Assembly: GCF_902497855.1 (NCBI RefSeq)
Contig: NZ_CABVHU010000007.1
Coordinates: 1-64,000 of the forward strand
Source of the DNA: Pseudomonas fluorescens
Lineage (GTDB): Bacteria > Pseudomonadota > Gammaproteobacteria > Pseudomonadales > Pseudomonadaceae
Direction: 5' to 3'
DNA length: 64,000 nt
Every line of letters starts with the position of its first letter. The stretch's first letter is position 1. Positions 28,056-36,450 of the stretch are shown piece by piece. The position numbers and the translations under genes are program-made. The notes under the pieces are model-generated. The model saw only the letters and a program-made list of their open reading frames with translations, was not told the DNA's origin and did not search any database.

Positions 28056-30239
28056 ATGTCATCTACCCCGTTCAGTCAGTCTCTGCGTCGCCTCTGGGCG
28101 CTGGATAAATTCAGCTACAGCGTGCGGGTATTCATCGCCCTGACCGGCAGCATGGCCCTGTGCTGGTATCAGGATGAAATGGCGCTGCTGATCCCGTTGT
28201 TCCTGGGCATCATCGCCAGCGCCCTGGCCGAGACCGACGACAGTTGGCAGGGACGTCTCAACGCCCTGGCCGTGACGCTGGTGTGTTTCAGCGTTGCCGC
28301 CCTCTCCGTCGAACTGCTCTTCCCCTACCCCATCGTCTTTGTCATCGCCCTCGCGCTGGCCAGTTTCGGCCTGACCATGCTGGGCGCCTTGGGCGAACGC
28401 TATGGTGCAATCGCGTCGGCAACGCTGATCCTGTCGGTCTACACCATGATTGGTGTCGAACAGCGGGGCGGTGCAGTCACTGATTTCTGGCACGAACCGG
28501 TGCTGCTGGTGGCCGGTGCGGCCTGGTATGGTTTGCTCTCGGTGCTGTGGCAGGCGCTGTTCTCCAACCAGCCGGTGCAGCAGAGCCTGGCGCGACTGTT
28601 CCGTGAACTGGGTTATTACCTGAAGCTGAAATCGTCGCTGTTCGAGCCGATCCGGCAGATGGACGTGGAAGCACGCCGCCTGGAACTGGCCCAGCAGAAC
28701 GGCCGAGTGGTGGCCGCATTGAACGCCGCCAAGGAAATCATCCTGCATCGGGTCGGCAATGGCCGACCAGGGTCAAAAGTCAGCCGTTACCTGAAATTGT
28801 ACTTCCTCGCCCAAGACATCCACGAACGCGCCAGTTCCTCGCACTACCCTTACAATGCCCTGGCCGATGCCTTCTTCCACAGCGACGTGCTGTTCCGCTG
28901 TCAGCGCCTGCTGCGCCAGCAAGGCAAAGCCTGCCGCGCGCTGGCCGAGTCGATCCAGATGCGCCAGCCATTCATTTATGACGCGGGTTTTGCCCAAGCC
29001 CTGAGTGACCTGCACGCCTCCCTCGAACACCTGCGCAACCAGAGCAACCCGGCCTGGCGCGGCCTGTTGCGGTCATTACGCGCACTGGCGGCCAACCTCG
29101 GCACCCTTGACCGTTTGCTCAGCGATGCCAGCAACCCCGACGCGCTGGCCGATGCCACCGACAGCAGCCTGCTCGACCGTTCGCCACGCAGCCTCAAGGA
29201 TGTGTGGATGCGCTTGCGCACGCAGCTGACGCCGACATCGCTGCTGTTCCGCCACGCCCTGCGATTGCCCCTGGCGTTGAGCGTCGGCTACGGCATGGTG
29301 CATTTGATCCACCCGTCCCAGGGTTACTGGATCATCCTTACGACGCTCTTTGTCTGCCAACCGAACTACGGCGCGACAAGACTCAAGCTTGGCCAGCGGA
29401 TCATCGGCACCGGCATCGGCCTGACCGTGGCCTGGGCGCTATTCGACCTGTTCCCCAACCCCCTGGTCCAGTCGTGCTTCGCGATCGCGGCCGGGGTGGT
29501 GTTCTTTATCAGCCGCACCACCCGCTACACCCTGGCGACAGCTGCAATCACCCTGATGGTGTTGTTCTGCTTCAACCAGGTCGGGGACGGGTACGGGCTG
29601 TTCCTGCCGCGACTGTTCGATACTTTACTCGGCAGCCTGATCGCCGGACTGGCGGTGTTCCTGTTCCTGCCGGACTGGCAGGGTCGACGCCTGAACAAAG
29701 TGCTGGCCAATACCCTGACCTGCAACAGCGTTTATCTGCGCCAGATCATGCAGCAATACGCCGTCGGCAAAAGCGACGACCTGGCGTATCGCCTGGCCCG
29801 ACGCAATGCCCACAACGCCGATGCCGCGCTGTCGACCACGCTGGCGAATATGCTGATGGAGCCGGGCCATTTCCGTAAGGAAGCGGATGTCGGCTTTCGG
29901 TTTCTGGTGCTGTCGCACACCTTGCTCAGCTATTTGTCAGGTCTGGGCGCGCATCGCGAGACCCAGCTCCCCCCGGACGTGCGCGAACAGTTGATCGAGG
30001 GTGCAGGGGTGAGACTGGCCGCCAGCATCGATGAAATCGCCCAGGGCCTGGCGAGTAAACGGCCGATTGCGATTCAGAGCGATGAGGAAGAGGCGCTGGC
30101 CAATGAGCTGGAACTCATGCCGGACGAGATCGATGAAGGGCAACGGTTGGTGCAGACGCAGTTGGGATTGATTTGCCGGCAGTTGGGGCCGTTGCGGACG
30201 TTGGCGGCGCATTTGATCAAGGATACGAGCGAGGCGTAG
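28056..30239 (+). CDS. yccS: YccS-type FUSC family membrane protein
   Basis: A 727-residue inner-membrane protein with two hydrophobic halves. Residues ~20-165 hold about six helices (ALTGSMALCWYQDEMALLIPLFLGIIAS...); a soluble helical region follows to ~390. A second membrane block (~400-530; FRHALRLPLALSVGYGMVHLIHPSQGYWIILTTLFVCQPNYGATRLKLGQRIIGT, given here as landmarks only, FRHALRLPLAL to LGQRIIGTG) holds the FUSC/aromatic-acid exporter motif. A ~180-residue cytoplasmic tail ends the protein. It is often called a putative exporter; no substrate is proven. It is followed at once by a strong ribosome site. Confidence 0.86.
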   Translation: MSSTPFSQSLRRLWALDKFSYSVRVFIALTGSMALCWYQDEMALLIPLFLGIIASALAETDDSWQGRLNALAVTLVCFSVAALSVELLFPYPIVFVIALALASFGLTMLGALGERYGAIASATLILSVYTMIGVEQRGGAVTDFWHEPVLLVAGAAWYGLLSVLWQALFSNQPVQQSLARLFRELGYYLKLKSSLFEPIRQMDVEARRLELAQQNGRVVAALNAAKEIILHRVGNGRPGSKVSRYLKLYFLAQDIHERASSSHYPYNALADAFFHSDVLFRCQRLLRQQGKACRALAESIQMRQPFIYDAGFAQALSDLHASLEHLRNQSNPAWRGLLRSLRALAANLGTLDRLLSDASNPDALADATDSSLLDRSPRSLKDVWMRLRTQLTPTSLLFRHALRLPLALSVGYGMVHLIHPSQGYWIILTTLFVCQPNYGATRLKLGQRIIGTGIGLTVAWALFDLFPNPLVQSCFAIAAGVVFFISRTTRYTLATAAITLMVLFCFNQVGDGYGLFLPRLFDTLLGSLIAGLAVFLFLPDWQGRRLNKVLANTLTCNSVYLRQIMQQYAVGKSDDLAYRLARRNAHNADAALSTTLANMLMEPGHFRKEADVGFRFLVLSHTLLSYLSGLGAHRETQLPPDVREQLIEGAGVRLAASIDEIAQGLASKRPIAIQSDEEEALANELELMPDEIDEGQRLVQTQLGLICRQLGPLRTLAAHLIKDTSEA

Positions 30240-30249
30240 GAGGTGAACA

Positions 30250-30336
30250 ATGACCCGTGACATTTTGGCCTTTGTCACAGAGTTGTTCGTCATACAGACA
30301 TCCTTGGCCTGGGCGCTTAGTATCGGAGCGAGTTGA
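30250..30336 (+). CDS. Candidate 28-residue small protein or leader peptide
   Basis: AGGAGGT (30239-30245), a near-perfect Shine-Dalgarno, stands five bases before an ATG that opens a 28-codon frame ending in TGA. The product (MTRDILAFVTELFVIQTSLA, then WALSIGAS) has one hydrophobic helix long enough to span or lie on the membrane. It begins 10 bases after the yccS stop and ends 15 bases before elaA, so it would be cotranscribed with both. There is no database support; the evidence is the ribosome site and the gap size. Confidence 0.4.
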   Translation: MTRDILAFVTELFVIQTSLAWALSIGAS

Positions 30337-30351
30337 TCAAGGAATGTGAAG

Positions 30352-30804
30352 ATGACAATCGATTGGGTCTGCAAACACCACACTGATCTGGGCAAAGAGC
30401 AGCTGTATGCCATTCTGCAGTTGCGAGCGCAGGTGTTCGTTGTCGAGCAGAAATGCGCCTATCAGGACGTGGATGGCCAGGATCTGGAAGGCGATACCTG
30501 CCATTTGATGGCGTGGGACGGGGATCGGCTGGTAGCGTACCTGCGGTTGCTCGATCCGGAGCTACAGGGTGGCGATGTGGTGATCGGGCGGGTGATCACC
30601 GCACCGGAGGCGCGCGGCAAGGGACTGGGTCATGAGTTGATCAACCAGGCATTGAAGCAGGCTGAAAAGCGCTGGCCAGAAGTACCGATCTATCTGTCGG
30701 CCCAGTCGCACTTGCAGGGGTATTACGGGCGGTACGGGTTTTTGGTGGCGGGTGAGGAGTTTCTTGAGGATGACATTCCGCATATCGGGATGCGTCGTCC
30801 CTGA
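30352..30804 (+). CDS. elaA: ElaA-like GNAT acetyltransferase
   Basis: A 150-residue single-domain acetyltransferase. The acetyl-CoA loop is APEARGKGLGHELINQAL (residues ~85-102); QLYAILQLRAQVFVVEQKCAYQDVDG is the ElaA-type N-terminus and YYGRYGFLVAGEEFLEDDIPHIGM the C-terminus. ATG 30352 is eight bases after AAGGA; an alternative GTG at 30346 adds two residues. The acceptor is not known. Confidence 0.88.
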   Translation: MTIDWVCKHHTDLGKEQLYAILQLRAQVFVVEQKCAYQDVDGQDLEGDTCHLMAWDGDRLVAYLRLLDPELQGGDVVIGRVITAPEARGKGLGHELINQALKQAEKRWPEVPIYLSAQSHLQGYYGRYGFLVAGEEFLEDDIPHIGMRRP

Positions 30805-30809
30805 GGGCC

Positions 30810-30902
30810 TCTTCGCTGGCAAGCCAGCTCCCACAGGGTCCGGGTTGGATTACAAATTTGTATTCCATCCGCGATCACTGTGGGAGCTGGCTTGCCAGCG
30901 AT
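30810..30902. repeat. REP doublet (GAGCTGGCTTGCCAGC class)
   Basis: CTTCGCTGGCAAGCCAGCTC...CCACAG and TGTGGGAGCTGGCTTGCCAG...CGA inverted; outer bases CCACAG/CTGTGG covary relative to the usual CTACAG. It lies between convergent elaA and the winged-helix gene. Confidence 0.88.
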
Positions 30903-30925
30903 GGCGTTAGCACAGGCGCCGACTA

Positions 30926-31222
30926 TCAGGGGTAATCCAACACCGCCTTGATCTGCCGCAAATGACGCTCGATCCACCCTCGGTCAATCGCCCCCCACGC
31001 CCGAATCCGATAACGCCCGGCATGATTGCGCCCGCCTTCTTCCTGTTCGAACTCGCAAACAATATCCAGATCCGCCAGCGCCGCGATGGTGTCCTGCGCG
31101 GTGCGCCGTGGCATGCCGGTCACTTCGGTCAACGCCGGGACGCTGCTCGCCAGCCCGCTGTCGATCAGGTACGCCACGTACAACCGGCGGTAGAAGCTGC
31201 TCTTGGTCTTGCTGACGTCCAT
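30926..31222 (-). CDS. Small winged-helix DNA-binding protein
   Basis: A 98-residue protein. SSVPALTEVTGMPRRTAQDTIAALADLDIVCEFEQ reads as a winged helix (helix 2, recognition helix PRRTAQDTIAAL, wing with a Gly/Arg/Asn turn), and WGAIDRGWIERHLRQIKAVL closes it. Start ATG 31222 has GGAG eight bases upstream; an in-frame ATG at 31270 would overlap the next gene. It is 29 bases downstream of the metalloprotein gene, likely the same transcript. Its targets are unknown. Confidence 0.75.
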   Translation of the reverse strand: MDVSKTKSSFYRRLYVAYLIDSGLASSVPALTEVTGMPRRTAQDTIAALADLDIVCEFEQEEGGRNHAGRYRIRAWGAIDRGWIERHLRQIKAVLDYP

Positions 31223-31251
31223 CCCTGTGCTCCGCATTATTGAGAAGATCT

Positions 31252-31743
31252 TTACTGCATGTCCCGCCAAGTCAGATACACCCGCAAATCAAACTCCACC
31301 TGGTGATACCCCGGCAACATGTGTTCGCACAACTTGTAGAACGCCTTGTTGTGATCCGACTCCTTGAAATGCGCCAGCTCATGCACCACGATCATTTTCA
31401 GAAACTCGGAAGGTGCGTCCTTGAACAACGAGGCGACGCGAATTTCTTTCTTGGCCTTGAGCTTGCCGCCCTGCACCCGGGAGATCGTAGTGTGCAGGCC
31501 GAGGGCACGATGGGTCAGATCCAGACGGTTGTCGAACAAGACCTTGTCGATGGCCGGGGCGTTACGCAAGAACGCCTGCTTCAAGTCCAGCGCGTACGTA
31601 TACAGTGCCTTGTCGCTCTGCACGTCGTGCTTTTGCGGGTAACGTTGGCTCAGGTAGTCATCCAGCCGACCTTCGGCGATCAGCTGGCGCACCTGGTCCT
31701 GCAATGCAGCGGGGTAGGCCTGGAGGTATTTCAACACGGTCAT
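31252..31743 (-). CDS. YgjP-like (DUF45) metallopeptidase-type protein
   Basis: A 163-residue protein with a gluzincin-type motif VVHELAHFKESDHNKAFY near residue 120: HExxH with a third metal ligand in the following SDHNKAFYKLCEH. This arrangement is typical of the YgjP/SprT-like zinc family. No signal peptide is seen, so it is cytoplasmic. ATG 31743 is chosen; 31758 would add five residues. It sits between the winged-helix gene (29-bp gap) and the c-di-GMP gene (45-bp gap), all on the minus strand, suggesting one operon. Confidence 0.8.
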   Translation of the reverse strand: MTVLKYLQAYPAALQDQVRQLIAEGRLDDYLSQRYPQKHDVQSDKALYTYALDLKQAFLRNAPAIDKVLFDNRLDLTHRALGLHTTISRVQGGKLKAKKEIRVASLFKDAPSEFLKMIVVHELAHFKESDHNKAFYKLCEHMLPGYHQVEFDLRVYLTWRDMQ

Positions 31744-31788
31744 CGGGACGGGCAACATCAGAACGAACAGGTCGCCAGTGTAGCGAAT

Positions 31789-33912
31789 TCAGCGCACCAG
31801 CGTGCTCCAGTCGAACGGCTGCACAAAGTCGCCGACGTCCTCGGCCATCATCGGCCGCGCCACCAGAAACCCTTGTACGTACTCGCAGCCATTGGCGTGC
31901 AGCCACTCATATTGCGCAACGGTTTCCACGCCTTCGGCAACCACCAGTATTCCGTATTGCCTGCACAGGTCGATCACATTGCGCACCAGCGCCGCATCCC
32001 GTGAAGACGCCGGCAGCCGAGAGATCAAGTGCCGGTCGAGCTTGAGTGTGTCCAGCTCCAGGTCGCGCAGATGAGATAGCGAACACGGCCCGGAACCAAA
32101 GTCATCCAGGGCCACCCGCACCCCCAGATTGCGCAGCAGGCGCAACTGTTTGCGGGTTTCGTCGGGATTGTGCATCAAGGCCTCTTCGGTGACCTCGACT
32201 TCCAGATGGCGTGCCTGCAAACCGTTGCGCTCCAGCACCTGGCGCAACTCGGCGCCCAGATTGGGCATGCCGAACTGTGTGCCGCTCAAACTGACACCCA
32301 GCACCAGGTCCTCGGCAAACAAGGTTTCCCAGGCCTTGCGCTGGCCTGCCCCGCGCTGGTAGATCCAGCTACCCAGCCGACTGATCAACCGCGCCTCTTC
32401 CAGCAACGGCAAAAACAACCCCGGCGGCACATCGCCGACACTGGGGTGCTGCCAGCGCAGCAGCGCTTCGAAGCCGCGAATCTGGCCGCTGGCAATGGAT
32501 ACCTGAGGTTGATACACCAGATTGAAATCACGATTGTCGATGGCCGTGCGCACACTTTCTTCGAGCATCAACCGCGAGCGTGCCCGGCCATTCATTTCGT
32601 GATCATAGAAGCGATACTGCTGGCGCCCGGCACGCTTGGCTTCATACATGGCGATGTCCGACGCTCGCAGCAAACCGTCAAGATTGGTCCCGCAATCCGG
32701 GAAAGTGGCGATACCGATACTGGCGCCCAAGGCGATATCCAGACCGTCGATCTGCTGACACATCGACACTCGCTCAATCAGCTTCTCGGCAATCTTTGCC
32801 GCTTGCTCGGGGAACTCCAGGTCCAGTAACGCCGTGAACTCGTCGCCGCCCATGCGCGCCAGAATGTCGAAAGATCGCAAACAGGCCTTCAACTGTTCGG
32901 AGACCCAGCGCAGTACCCGGTCACCGGCGTCGTGACCGAGGGAGTCATTGACCCGCTTGAAGCCGTCGAGGTCCAGATACAGCAATACCCAGACACTGTC
33001 GGTACGTTCGCCCCGCAGCAGAAGGTTTTCCACCGTTTGATAAAACCCCCGACGATTGAGTAGCCCGGTCAGCGGGTCGGTGACCGCCTGATACTCCAGC
33101 TGTTGGTGCAAATGACACACGACCGACATGTCCAACACCGTCACCACCATCGCCTGCTGTTCGGCGGGCAAAGGTGCGCAGGACAACGCAACCGGCACTT
33201 GTTGACCCGGAGCTGTACGCAGCAGCGCATCATGCAAGCGCAGGGTTTCACCGCACCTGTAACCGCGGAGCAATTCGGAATCGGCCCAGACAGGGATGTG
33301 TGGCTTTTGCAGATAATCCAGAAACTCCTTGCCCTGCAGGTCTTGCACCGTGGCATTGAGCAGCCGCGACATCGCTGGATTGGCAAAGCGGATCAGCCCC
33401 TCCTCATCGACCACCAGTATGCCTTCGGCGGCATTGTCCAAGACCGAGGCATTAAACGCGCGAGCGAGCTCCAGATCGTGACTCAGGCGCTGCAGCGCGC
33501 GGCGATTGCGTTGATGCTCAAGCAGCGCCTGGATTTTCGGCTTGAGGATTTGCGGGTCGAACGGTTTGAACAGGTAATCCACCGCACCACTGGCATAGCC
33601 CTTGATCACGGCGGCCTGGGACTGTTCGTTGGCGGTGAGGAAAATGATGGGCGTGTGGCGGGTGCGCTGACTGCCGCGCATCAGGTGCGCGACTTCAAAG
33701 CCATCCATGCCCGGCATCTGCACATCCAGCAGCACCAGGTCGACATCGTGTTCGAGCAACAGATCGAGGGCTTCAAAGCCCGAGGCGGCGGTCAAGACTT
33801 GCCAGCCTGGGCGCTGGAGCAGCGCGCGCATGCTGATCAGGTTTTCCGGGTAGTCATCGACGATTAAAAGAATTGAGCTGGCTTCGGCTGGCGTCGCTTG
33901 CGCGCATTCCAT
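31789..33912 (-). CDS. Receiver-PAS-GGDEF-EAL hybrid c-di-GMP protein
   Basis: A 707-residue cytoplasmic signalling protein. Receiver domain residues ~12-130, phospho-acceptor Asp63 (VLLDVQMPGMDGF); a linker coiled coil; PAS domain ~145-255 (DNAAEGILVVDEEGLIRFANPAM). In the GGDEF domain the active motif GGDEF is at 355-359, with an RxxD inhibitory site (RSFD) five residues before it. The EAL domain has EAL at 482-484 (FEALLRW), EVTEE, and LDDFGSG. Both catalytic signatures look intact, so it could make and break c-di-GMP under control of phosphorylation and of the PAS ligand. No cognate histidine kinase is next to it. ATG 33912 is preferred; 33966 is also possible. Confidence 0.9.
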   Translation of the reverse strand: MECAQATPAEASSILLIVDDYPENLISMRALLQRPGWQVLTAASGFEALDLLLEHDVDLVLLDVQMPGMDGFEVAHLMRGSQRTRHTPIIFLTANEQSQAAVIKGYASGAVDYLFKPFDPQILKPKIQALLEHQRNRRALQRLSHDLELARAFNASVLDNAAEGILVVDEEGLIRFANPAMSRLLNATVQDLQGKEFLDYLQKPHIPVWADSELLRGYRCGETLRLHDALLRTAPGQQVPVALSCAPLPAEQQAMVVTVLDMSVVCHLHQQLEYQAVTDPLTGLLNRRGFYQTVENLLLRGERTDSVWVLLYLDLDGFKRVNDSLGHDAGDRVLRWVSEQLKACLRSFDILARMGGDEFTALLDLEFPEQAAKIAEKLIERVSMCQQIDGLDIALGASIGIATFPDCGTNLDGLLRASDIAMYEAKRAGRQQYRFYDHEMNGRARSRLMLEESVRTAIDNRDFNLVYQPQVSIASGQIRGFEALLRWQHPSVGDVPPGLFLPLLEEARLISRLGSWIYQRGAGQRKAWETLFAEDLVLGVSLSGTQFGMPNLGAELRQVLERNGLQARHLEVEVTEEALMHNPDETRKQLRLLRNLGVRVALDDFGSGPCSLSHLRDLELDTLKLDRHLISRLPASSRDAALVRNVIDLCRQYGILVVAEGVETVAQYEWLHANGCEYVQGFLVARPMMAEDVGDFVQPFDWSTLVR

Positions 33913-34238
33913 GCTGCTTCTCTTTTTCGGGGCGGCAGGCCGGCTTCTCATGAAAGCCGGATCCATACTAAGCCTTCACTCTAGACCGGGATCCGTGAAA
34001 GCAGAAGGTGTCAGTACGCCACCATTTAACCATTGCGTACATTTGCCGACTAACGGTCGCCCCTACAAGCCCCTGAAACCGGGGAAGATGGCATTTCGAC
34101 AGGATGTTGACGCCAACCATCTGCCAGACGGGCATTAACAAATCAGCCTTCTGCGCTTATAAAGACCGCCCTCCAAGGCGCGTGCTAGAGCACCTGGCAC
34201 GTGCGTGCAGCAAAAAAAATCGTGGAAGCTTCCTGATT
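33913..34238. other. Divergent intergenic region, c-di-GMP gene / alginate lyase
   Basis: A 326-base gap with no convincing gene. It holds a possible -10 box (TATAAA, about 34157-34162) for the lyase, a short CCCTGAAACCGGGG hairpin near 34073, and the inverted pair GCACCTGGCACGTGC before the lyase start. Base composition becomes more AT-rich from here to 36.4 kb. Confidence 0.5.
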
Positions 34239-34907
34239 ATGATCGATCTCGCAACCTGGAACCTGAGTGTTCCCGTCGGCAATCCGCCGTACACCGTTGA
34301 CACGCCCAAACTGGTGGACGGCTTCAAGGATCAATACTTCCATTCCGATTCCGGCACACTTTTTTTCTGGTCGCCAGTGACGGGTACCCGCACTGAAAAC
34401 GCAATCTATCCCCGCACCGAATTGCGCGAAACCTATAGCAACGGAAAGCTGCGCAATTGGCTCTACCCGGACGCCGATAACTCCTTGAGTGCCACGCTGG
34501 CCGTCAACCAGGTGCCCAGCTCCGGCAAGATCGTCATCGGTCAGATTCACGCCTATAAAAGCCAGAAGCCCATGGTGAAGGTCGAGTACCAGTACAAGAC
34601 CGAGACGCAGACGGGCAACATTGTCGCCAAGGTGCGCATGCGCCCCGATGACGGCGACGGCCGGGTGATCACCATTGCCACCGGCGTGAAGCTGAATCAG
34701 CAATTTTCCTACATGATTCACCTGAGCCCCCGCGGCGCACTGGGCATCAGTGCGGCGGGCTACAAGTGGGACACCGACATCAGCAAGACCTGGAGCGTCA
34801 AGCCGCTGTACTTCAAGGCCGGCGTGTATGTGCAGGACCACACCGGATACACCAGCGAAGGCGGTAAAGTGACGTTCACCAAGCTGGATATTGATCACGA
34901 TAAATAA
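34239..34907 (+). CDS. PL7-family alginate lyase
   Basis: A 222-residue single-domain polysaccharide lyase. The three PL7 hallmarks are present: RTELRE (59-64), QIH (102-104) and YFKAGVY (191-197); the last Tyr with the QIH histidine does the beta-elimination. QIH is usual for enzymes acting on poly-guluronate or mixed blocks. No signal peptide is visible at the chosen ATG 34239, and the upstream in-frame start at 34104 does not create one. It is either cytoplasmic or exported by another route, as for similar short Pseudomonas PL7 proteins. It is followed by its own terminator. Confidence 0.9.
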   Translation: MIDLATWNLSVPVGNPPYTVDTPKLVDGFKDQYFHSDSGTLFFWSPVTGTRTENAIYPRTELRETYSNGKLRNWLYPDADNSLSATLAVNQVPSSGKIVIGQIHAYKSQKPMVKVEYQYKTETQTGNIVAKVRMRPDDGDGRVITIATGVKLNQQFSYMIHLSPRGALGISAAGYKWDTDISKTWSVKPLYFKAGVYVQDHTGYTSEGGKVTFTKLDIDHDK

Positions 34908-34987
34908 CTGGATCGTATCAATCGCAAAAATAGCGCAGCTTTCCAGGCCGTATGAAAATCCGGGCCCTGCTGACCGGTAAAGAAAGT

Positions 34988-35016
34988 GCCCGTGCCTCGC
35001 GACACGGGCGTTTTTT
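34988..35016 (+). terminator. Intrinsic terminator after the alginate lyase
   Basis: GCCCGTG-N8-CACGGGC followed by GTTTTTT. It lies between convergent genes and may also serve the minus-strand gene ending at 35051. Confidence 0.88.
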
Positions 35017-35050
35017 ACGCCTCATGATGTGCTGCTTACAGTCTTTGCAC

Positions 35051-35461
35051 TTACTTGATACACAGCAACATAAAATTCTGGGAACCATCCCCAGCAGGCC
35101 CAGACTTGCCGGCAAGCTGAGTAATCACAGTGACATGGCTCTGCTTCGGCATGGCGCCCAGCCTCGCCTGCCCATAAAAAATATCATCGTTCGAGCGACT
35201 GTCCGTCAAAGAGACAGAACAGAACCCTGGCGCATTCTTATACACGTCCGATTTAAAGTTGATTTTGTAATCTGCGAAGTAATCCTTTTGAGCATTGTGT
35301 TCCACCCCGGTGATCCACTGAGGGTTTTGCGCCAGTACCTTCCCGTCGCTACTGATCGACGCCGTAAAAATAGTGGTATCGGCGTTGGCAGAAACAGCCA
35401 CACAGGCAGCACAAATAGTGGCTAACAGGCCTGCATTTTTCAGCATTTTGTTAAATTCCAT
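35051..35461 (-). CDS. Small exported protein of unknown function
   Basis: A 136-residue protein with a clear Sec signal (MEFNKMLKNAGLLATICAAC, cleavage near SANA before DTTIF). The mature ~108 residues are beta-rich with two cysteines (PGFCSVSL, MLLCIK) that could form a disulfide, and a TITQLAGKSG-like turn near the C-terminus. AAGGA lies nine bases before the ATG at 35461. I recognise no family. Codon use is less GC-biased than in neighbours, which suggests acquisition. Confidence 0.7.
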   Translation of the reverse strand: MEFNKMLKNAGLLATICAACVAVSANADTTIFTASISSDGKVLAQNPQWITGVEHNAQKDYFADYKINFKSDVYKNAPGFCSVSLTDSRSNDDIFYGQARLGAMPKQSHVTVITQLAGKSGPAGDGSQNFMLLCIK

Positions 35462-35550
35462 TTAACGCATTCCTTATCCATTGAATTATCTGCCTCCAAA
35501 GCGCCATGATGATCAATGGCCACCGAGTGCCGACAGCGAGTGAAACAGGC

Positions 35551-35600
35551 TGAAGCGACCCAACTAAAAACCTGTAGCCCAGGCTTTTAGTTGCGCTTCA
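35551..35600. other. 50-base interrupted hairpin between two exported-protein genes
   Basis: GAAGCG...AACTAAAA...CCTG and CAGG...TTTTAGTT...GCGCTTC pair over ~50 bases with small bulges. It lies just after the 35617-36072 gene on the minus strand and 90 bases before the next one. It has no T-run, so it could be a terminator-like or stabilising 3' structure. Confidence 0.5.
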
Positions 35601-35616
35601 ACCTCCAACTCGTTAC

Positions 35617-36072
35617 TCAATCAAACTTGAAGGCACACTCGCTCAGCCCGGCAGAACAGAAATTATCCTTCCATGCTCCACCAACCGGCTTGGCTGGCGT
35701 TGGAAAACGTTGTGACATCCTGACACCCGCCTTACCCTCGCCTTCATAGTCACAGGCAACAAAATAGACCGGGTTTCCGTTATCGGTGGTTTGCCTGATG
35801 GCCGCCGAGGTAAATTGAACCTTGTCCAGATATGACTCGGTCGCTCCGGGATTCTCGCCTTTCCATCCACCACGGATAGCGTTGGCGGTATAAGTGAATC
35901 CGCGTTCCGGGCTGATCGATTGAGCCATGATGTTACTGACTTGTGGGCACATTTCGTCAGCGGCATAAACAGTGCCTGCAAGGGCAAACAGACTTAAGAG
36001 CCCAGCTGAAAAAACCTTGCTTACTCGCAGCAGTTTCTTATTGCCTGGTGCTGGCAAGATGGAATACTTCAT
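35617..36072 (-). CDS. Exported DUF3757-like protein
   Basis: A 151-residue protein with a signal peptide (basic start, LLSLFALAGTVYA, cleavage before ADEMCP). The mature form has four cysteines (EMCPQ, FVACDYEG, NFCSAG, SECAFKFD). The alternation of TYTANAIRGGWKGENPG, a central VYFVACDYEG strand and a C-terminal GGAWKDNFC segment resembles small periplasmic DUF3757 proteins, a tentative match. It and the next gene downstream form a pair of small exported proteins near the alginate lyase. Function unknown. Confidence 0.68.
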   Translation of the reverse strand: MKYSILPAPGNKKLLRVSKVFSAGLLSLFALAGTVYAADEMCPQVSNIMAQSISPERGFTYTANAIRGGWKGENPGATESYLDKVQFTSAAIRQTTDNGNPVYFVACDYEGEGKAGVRMSQRFPTPAKPVGGAWKDNFCSAGLSECAFKFD

Positions 36073-36402
36073 AATTAATTACATCCATAAAATCAATTTG
36101 AAGTTAGATACTGAGGACCCGTCAACGCTCTGTCCACCCTCTATTCCGATAGTTTATTTAGCAGTTATTGCAAACATAAACTTACATAAGATATCCCGGG
36201 ATCGCAGCACGCAAATAATGCTTACATATTGGATGCAATACGGCGCTGACAGAGGCTGTCGGGTCATAGGGCATGACCAGCGATACTTCCCTCGGCATGA
36301 ATGTCACTCATAACGAACTTTATTAACCCACAGACTAATCATGTCTACTTTAGATGACATTTCAAGTGCGTCGCGTCAGTGCCCGGGCAACATCCCCCTC
36401 AT
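36073..36402. other. AT-rich gene-free stretch
   Basis: About 330 bases, clearly more AT-rich than the window average, with no supported gene on either strand. It contains GGTCAT-AGGGC-ATGACC (36262-36278) and a partial palindrome ATGTCTACTTTAGATGACAT (36341-36360), either of which could be an operator. The promoter for the exported-protein gene at 36072 should lie here. Confidence 0.5.
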
Positions 36403-36428
36403 AAAAAACCCGCCTCTCGGCGGGTTTA
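36403..36428 (-). terminator. Intrinsic terminator of fda
   Basis: On the minus strand AAACCCGCCGAGAGGCGGGTTT is followed by TTT; it lies 22 bases beyond the fda stop. Confidence 0.88.
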
Positions 36429-36450
36429 ATGTCAATCCAACGCTGGAGGC

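Noticed and set aside
31223..31270. Longer start for the winged-helix gene
   Set aside because: It overlaps the 3' end of the metalloprotein gene and has no ribosome site.
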